A DNA stretch of 36,887 nt from Streptomyces thermovulgaris (lineage in GTDB: Bacteria > Actinomycetota > Actinomycetes > Streptomycetales > Streptomycetaceae). Shown here in pieces: positions 33,430-36,887 of the stretch. The stretch spans positions 1 through 36,887 of the forward strand of contig NZ_MUME01000076.1 in assembly GCF_002155915.1 (NCBI RefSeq). The letters are read 5' to 3'. The position numbers and the translations under genes were made by a program. Numbering within the stretch: the stretch's first letter is position 1; each line of letters starts with the position of its first letter. The notes under the pieces were generated by a model, which was not told the DNA's origin, searched no databases, and saw nothing but the letters and a program-made list of their open reading frames with translations.

Positions 33430-35925
33430 CTACCGGCCGGCGCTCTCCACCACGGCCGACCACTCGTCCAGCAGGGCCTGCGCGGAGGCGTCGTCGGGGC
33501 CCTCGGCCCACAGGTGGGTGACCGCCTCGGCCGGGTCCGGCAGGACCATCACCCAGCGCCCGTCGGCCTCCACGACCCGCACACCGTCCGTGGTGTCCAC
33601 GAAGCGGTCCCCGGCCTCCTCGACGACACGGCGCATCACCAGGCCCTTGACCGCCCACGGGGTCGCCAGGTCCCGCTTGAGGACGTGCGCCCGCGGGATC
33701 CGGGCGTCGATCTGGCTGAGGGTGAGCTGGGTGCGCGCCACCAGTCCGATGAGCCGCACGAAGGCCGCCGTGCCGTCGTAGACACTGCTGAACTCCGGGA
33801 CGATGAACCCGCCCTTGCCGTCGCCGCCGAAGATCGTTCCCTCCTGGCGGCCGACCCGTGTGAGGTCGTCGGGAGAGGTCGTCGTCCACTCGACCTGGGT
33901 GCCGTGGTAGGCGGCCACCTGCTCGGCGATGCGGGTGGTGGTCACCGGAAGCGCCACCCGGCCGCTGCGCCGCTCCGCGGCCACGAGGTCGAGCATCACC
34001 AGCAGCGCCCGGTCGTCCTCGATGATGCGGCCCTTCTCGTCGACCAGCGACAGCCGCTCGCCCACCGGGTCGAACCGCACACCGAACGCGGCCCCGGAGG
34101 ACGCCACGATCTCGCCGAGCCGCACCAGGCCCGCGCGCCGCATCTCGGCGGTCTCCGTCGGCCGGCTCTCGTCGAGGCCGGGGTTGATCGTCAGCGAGTC
34201 CACGCCGAGCTTGCCGAGCAGGCTGGGCAGGACGAGGCCGGCGCTGCCGTTCGAGGCGTCCACGACGACCTTCAGCCCCGACTCGGCGATTCCGGTGGTG
34301 TCGACGTTGCGCAGCAGCGAACCGGTGTAGGAGTCGAAGACGCTGGCCGGGAAGTACAGGTCGCCGATCTCGCCCGGGAACGCCCGCCGGTACTCCTGGC
34401 GCGCGAAGACCCGGTCCAGCTTCCGCTGGCCGGCCTGGGACAGGTCGGCGCCCTGCCCGTCGAAGAACATGATGTCGACCGAGTCCGGCACCCCGGGCGT
34501 GGTCCGGATCATGATGCCGCCGGCACTGCCCCGCGCGGTCTGCTGCCGGGCGACGGGCAACGGCACGTTCTCCAGGTCCCGTACGTTGATCGCGCTGGCT
34601 TGGAGGGCCGAGATCACCGCGCGCTTGAGGGCGCGGGCACCGCGGGAGTGGTCACGGGCCGTGGTGACCGTGGCGCCCTTCTTGAGCGTGGTCGCATAGG
34701 CGCCGGCGAGACGCACGACCAGCTCCGGGGTGATCTCCACGTTCAGGATGCCGGACACTCCGCGCGCCCCGAAGAGGTGCGCCTGGCCCCGGGACTCCCA
34801 GATGACCGAGGTGTTGACGAAGGCACCGGCCTCGATCGTCTTGAACGGGTAGACCCGCACATTGCCCTGCACGATCGATTCTTCACCGATCAGGCACTCG
34901 TCGCCGATGACCGCGCCGTCCTCGATCCGTGCCGCGCGCATGATGTCGGTGTTCTTGCCGACCACGCAGCCGCGCAGGTTGCTGTGCTGTCCGACGTACA
35001 CGTTGTCGTGCACCACGGCCCTGTGCAGGAAGGCACCGCTCTTCACGACGACGTTGGAGCCGATGACGGTGTGCTCCCGGACTTCGGCGCCGGCCTCCAC
35101 CTTGGCGTAGTCGCCGATGTACACCGGTCCGCGCAGCTTCGCGTCCGGGTGCACCTCGGCGCCCTCGGCGACCCAGACTCCCGGGGAGATCTCGAAGCCG
35201 TCTATCTCGACGTCCACCTTGCCTTCCAGGACGTCGGCCTGCGCCTTCACATAGCTCTCGTGGGTGCCGACGTCCTCCCAGTAGCCCTCGGCCACATAGC
35301 CGTAGATCGGCTTGCCCTCCTTCATCAGCTGGGGGAAGACGTCGCCGGACCAGTCGACCGGGACATCGGGCTCGACGTAGTCGAACACCTCGGGCTCCAT
35401 CACATAGATGCCCGTGTTCACGGTGTCGGAGAAGACCTGGCCCCAGGTCGGCTTCTCCAGGAAGCGCTCGACTTTGCCCTCTTCGTCGACGATGGTGATG
35501 CCGAATTCCAGCGGATTGGGGACGCGTGTGAGACACACCGTCACCAGTCCGCCCTTTTCCTTGTGGAAATTGATCAGATCGGTGAGGTTGAAGTCGGTCA
35601 GAGCGTCACCGGAAATGACGAGGAAGGTGTCGTCCTTCAGTGCCTCTTCGGCGTTCTTGACGCTTCCGGCGGTGCCGAGTGGCTTTTCCTCGTTGGCGTA
35701 GGTGAGCTCCATTCCGAGCTCTTCGCCGTCACCAAAGTAGTTCTTGACCAGAGAAGCCAGGAACTGCACCGTGACAACGGTCTCGGTCAGCCCGTGCTTT
35801 TTGAGCAGCCGCAGCACGTGCTCCATGATCGGCCGGTTGACCACCGGCAGGAGCGGCTTGGGCATGCTGGAGGTCATAGGGCGAAGACGTGTGCCTTCGC
35901 CTCCGGCCATCACGACGGCCTTCAT
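33430..35925 (-). CDS. manB: Sugar-1-phosphate nucleotidyltransferase fused to a degenerate phosphomannomutase domain
   Basis: This 831-residue fusion has three parts. Residues 1-235 are a nucleotidyltransferase with GGEGTRLRP (8-16) and the PKP lysine (22-24), SGDALTDFN and the VGTHESY end; it should make GDP-mannose or a related NDP-sugar. Residues about 250-375 are left-handed hexapeptide repeats ([19 protein letters not shown] and so on). Residues 385-831 are a phosphohexomutase fold. But the phosphoserine loop that normally reads TASHNP is [10 protein letters not shown] (473-482), and the Mg loop DPDGDR is DPVGER (619-624), so this half may be inactive. The ATG at 35925 is preceded by GAGGAGG. 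It lies downstream of pgsA2. Confidence 0.92.
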   Translation of the reverse strand: MKAVVMAGGEGTRLRPMTSSMPKPLLPVVNRPIMEHVLRLLKKHGLTETVVTVQFLASLVKNYFGDGEELGMELTYANEEKPLGTAGSVKNAEEALKDDTFLVISGDALTDFNLTDLINFHKEKGGLVTVCLTRVPNPLEFGITIVDEEGKVERFLEKPTWGQVFSDTVNTGIYVMEPEVFDYVEPDVPVDWSGDVFPQLMKEGKPIYGYVAEGYWEDVGTHESYVKAQADVLEGKVDVEIDGFEISPGVWVAEGAEVHPDAKLRGPVYIGDYAKVEAGAEVREHTVIGSNVVVKSGAFLHRAVVHDNVYVGQHSNLRGCVVGKNTDIMRAARIEDGAVIGDECLIGEESIVQGNVRVYPFKTIEAGAFVNTSVIWESRGQAHLFGARGVSGILNVEITPELVVRLAGAYATTLKKGATVTTARDHSRGARALKRAVISALQASAINVRDLENVPLPVARQQTARGSAGGIMIRTTPGVPDSVDIMFFDGQGADLSQAGQRKLDRVFARQEYRRAFPGEIGDLYFPASVFDSYTGSLLRNVDTTGIAESGLKVVVDASNGSAGLVLPSLLGKLGVDSLTINPGLDESRPTETAEMRRAGLVRLGEIVASSGAAFGVRFDPVGERLSLVDEKGRIIEDDRALLVMLDLVAAERRSGRVALPVTTTRIAEQVAAYHGTQVEWTTTSPDDLTRVGRQEGTIFGGDGKGGFIVPEFSSVYDGTAAFVRLIGLVARTQLTLSQIDARIPRAHVLKRDLATPWAVKGLVMRRVVEEAGDRFVDTTDGVRVVEADGRWVMVLPDPAEAVTHLWAEGPDDASAQALLDEWSAVVESAGR

Positions 35926-36039
35926 GTCGGAAGCGTCCTCCTCTAGAGACGACGGTCTGGCCGACTTCACCCGTCCTGATTGTCCCGCACTTTTCCGAAG
36001 CGGACCATCTGAGCCGCTGCGGCGCCTCTTCGGGTGTGC

Positions 36040-36648
36040 TCAGCCGGCCTTGGCGTCCGCGCGGACCAGACGGCGGACTTGTATCACGTAGAGGGCTCCT
36101 GCCCACCAATAGAGCGTTGTACCCCATCCGGCGAACGCCCATCCGAAAATAGCTGCAAGTGACGCGATCCAACCGCTGCCGTCACTGAGCAACAGCAGCG
36201 GGAATGCGTACATGAGGTTGAACGTGGCCGCTTTCCCGAGGAAGTTCACCTGGGGCGGGGGGTAGCCATGGCGCCTGAGGACGCCCACCGCCACCAGCAG
36301 CATCAATTCCCGTGCCAGGAGCAGCACGGTCAGCCAGAGCGGCAGGATCTCCCGCCAGGTGAGGCCGAACAGCGTGGAGAGGACATAGAGCCGGTCGGCC
36401 GCGGGGTCGAGCAGCCGGCCGAGGCTGCTGATCTGGTTCCACCGCCGGGCGAGTTTGCCGTCCAGGTAGTCGCTGATCCCGCTCAGTGCCAGCACCAGCA
36501 GGGCCCAGCCGTCGCTCTTGGGGCCGCCGAACTCCGGCCTGAGAACCAGCCAGAGGAAGAGGGGTACGCCAAGCAGCCGCGCCATGCTGAGGATGTTCGG
36601 GATGGTGAGGACCCGGTCCGTCTGAACGCGGGTCTCCTGGACCTCCAC
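36040..36648 (-). CDS. pgsA2: CDP-alcohol phosphatidyltransferase (PgsA2-like)
   Basis: This 202-residue inner membrane enzyme of phospholipid head-group synthesis shows the complete family motif D-x2-D-G-x2-A-R-x8-G-x3-D-x3-D at Asp60, Asp63, Gly64, Ala67-Arg68, Gly77, Asp81 and Asp85 (DYLDGKLARR through LLDPAADR), and a TIPNILSMARLLGVPL start. It transfers a phosphatidyl group from CDP-diacylglycerol to an alcohol such as glycerol-3-phosphate; Rv1822 is the positional counterpart. The GTG at 36648 has AGGAGG 7 bases upstream; the open frame further upstream crosses the rRNA terminator and is rejected. It directly follows an rRNA operon. Confidence 0.9.
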   Translation of the reverse strand: MEVQETRVQTDRVLTIPNILSMARLLGVPLFLWLVLRPEFGGPKSDGWALLVLALSGISDYLDGKLARRWNQISSLGRLLDPAADRLYVLSTLFGLTWREILPLWLTVLLLARELMLLVAVGVLRRHGYPPPQVNFLGKAATFNLMYAFPLLLLSDGSGWIASLAAIFGWAFAGWGTTLYWWAGALYVIQVRRLVRADAKAG

Positions 36649-36675
36649 CCGGGGGCCTCCTGGGGAAACGTGCCG

Positions 36676-36705
36676 ACAATGCCTCCTGACTTTACCGCAA
36701 CGCAA
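36676..36705 (-). promoter_or_regulatory. Possible promoter of pgsA2
   Basis: TTGCGT (36705-36700) and CATTGT (36681-36676) are 18 bases apart, lying between the rRNA terminator and the pgsA2 start; the -35 overlaps the U-tract region of the terminator. Weak match. Confidence 0.35.
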
Positions 36706-36745
36706 AAAAGCCCTGGCCCTTGGGTGTGTTGCCCAAGAGCCAGAG
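36703..36745 (-). terminator. Rho-independent terminator of the rRNA operon
   Basis: On the minus strand a 14-bp stem (36732-36745 with 36711-36724, two wobble pairs, 7-base loop) is followed by CTTTTTT (A run at 36704-36709 on the plus strand). Confidence 0.9.
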
Positions 36746-36759
36746 CTCTTCACGTCTTG

Positions 36760-36877
36760 TCCGGCGGCGTCCTACTCTCCCACAGGGTCCCCCCTGCAGT
36801 ACCATCGGCGCTGTAAGGCTTAGCTTCCGGGTTCGGAATGTAACCGGGCGTTTCCCTCACGCTATAACCACCGAAAC
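36760..36877 (-). rRNA. rrf: 5S ribosomal RNA
   Basis: Reading on the minus strand it starts GTTTCGGTGGTTATAGCG, holds CCGAACCCGGAAGCTAAGCC and GATGGTACTGC, and ends GTAGGACGCCGCCGGAC. This is an entire actinobacterial 5S rRNA of about 118 bases; ends are approximate. It is the last gene of an rRNA operon lying beyond the right edge. Confidence 0.95.
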
Positions 36878-36887
36878 ACTATGAAAC

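Noticed and set aside
31675..35946. Plus-strand open frame of over 1400 codons
   Set aside because: It is antisense to the DUF881 and nucleotidyltransferase genes; its protein is low-complexity Arg/Gly/Val and has no known motif, as expected from GC-rich shadow frames.
36649..36753. Longer pgsA2 start at 36753
   Set aside because: It would cross the rRNA terminator; the GTG at 36648 has a good ribosome site.

Overview
This is a Streptomyces-type chromosome segment. Base composition is close to 70% G+C, third codon positions are GC-rich, GTG starts are common, and several genes seem to start at the 5' end of their mRNA with no Shine-Dalgarno. The gene content is actinobacterial: GarA-type FHA protein, DUF881/DUF1290 cassette, DUF5999, and a tandem glycine riboswitch ahead of gcvP. 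I read 36 intact protein genes, two decayed genes, one 5S rRNA gene, one riboswitch and many hairpins and operator-like dyads. I see no tRNA, CRISPR, insertion sequence or prophage.

Left part (1-9.2 kb): uracil-DNA glycosylase, an orphan peptide-binding lipoprotein, a two-gene short-chain dehydrogenase operon (fabG-like plus SDR), a translationally coupled HipA-like kinase/DUF3037 pair, a Tat-exported Rieske lipoprotein, a split-barrel flavin/F420 protein, and a LysR regulator divergent from an EamA exporter.

Middle part (9.2-22.7 kb): a MocR regulator divergent from a second split-barrel protein; an intact EamA transporter followed by a broken paralogue; an orphan Clp N-domain protein; PhzF; a YbaK-type deacylase; a CPBP membrane protease; a glutamate-cysteine-ligase-like enzyme; and two small Streptomyces proteins. 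Then comes a molybdate block: a HTH-Mop regulator, a relic where modA should be, modB and modC.

Right part (22.7-36.9 kb): almost everything is on the minus strand. Read in the direction of transcription it runs 5S rRNA and terminator, PgsA2-like CDP-alcohol phosphatidyltransferase, an 831-residue sugar nucleotidyltransferase/PMM fusion, DUF881-DUF1290-DUF881, FHA (GarA/OdhI type), MerR (FtsR/Rv1828 type), bifunctional nuclease, MerR (Rv1830 type), DNA polymerase IV, then the glycine riboswitch and gcvP. A PRC-barrel gene lies on the plus strand. This order closely follows M. tuberculosis Rv1822-Rv1832, without gcvH at its usual place. The block mixes envelope and division-linked genes (DUF881/DUF1290 resemble the B. 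subtilis ylxW/ylxX-sbp genes near ftsA; FtsR controls ftsZ in Corynebacterium) with control of 2-oxoglutarate and glycine metabolism.

The items I consider most worth a second look are the HipA-like/DUF3037 pair, the apparent loss of catalytic motifs in the PMM half of the fusion protein, the DinB protein with a C-terminal Tudor-like domain, the modA relic, and a set of operator-like dyads with no obvious local regulator. Functions are assigned by reading motifs only; no database search was run.
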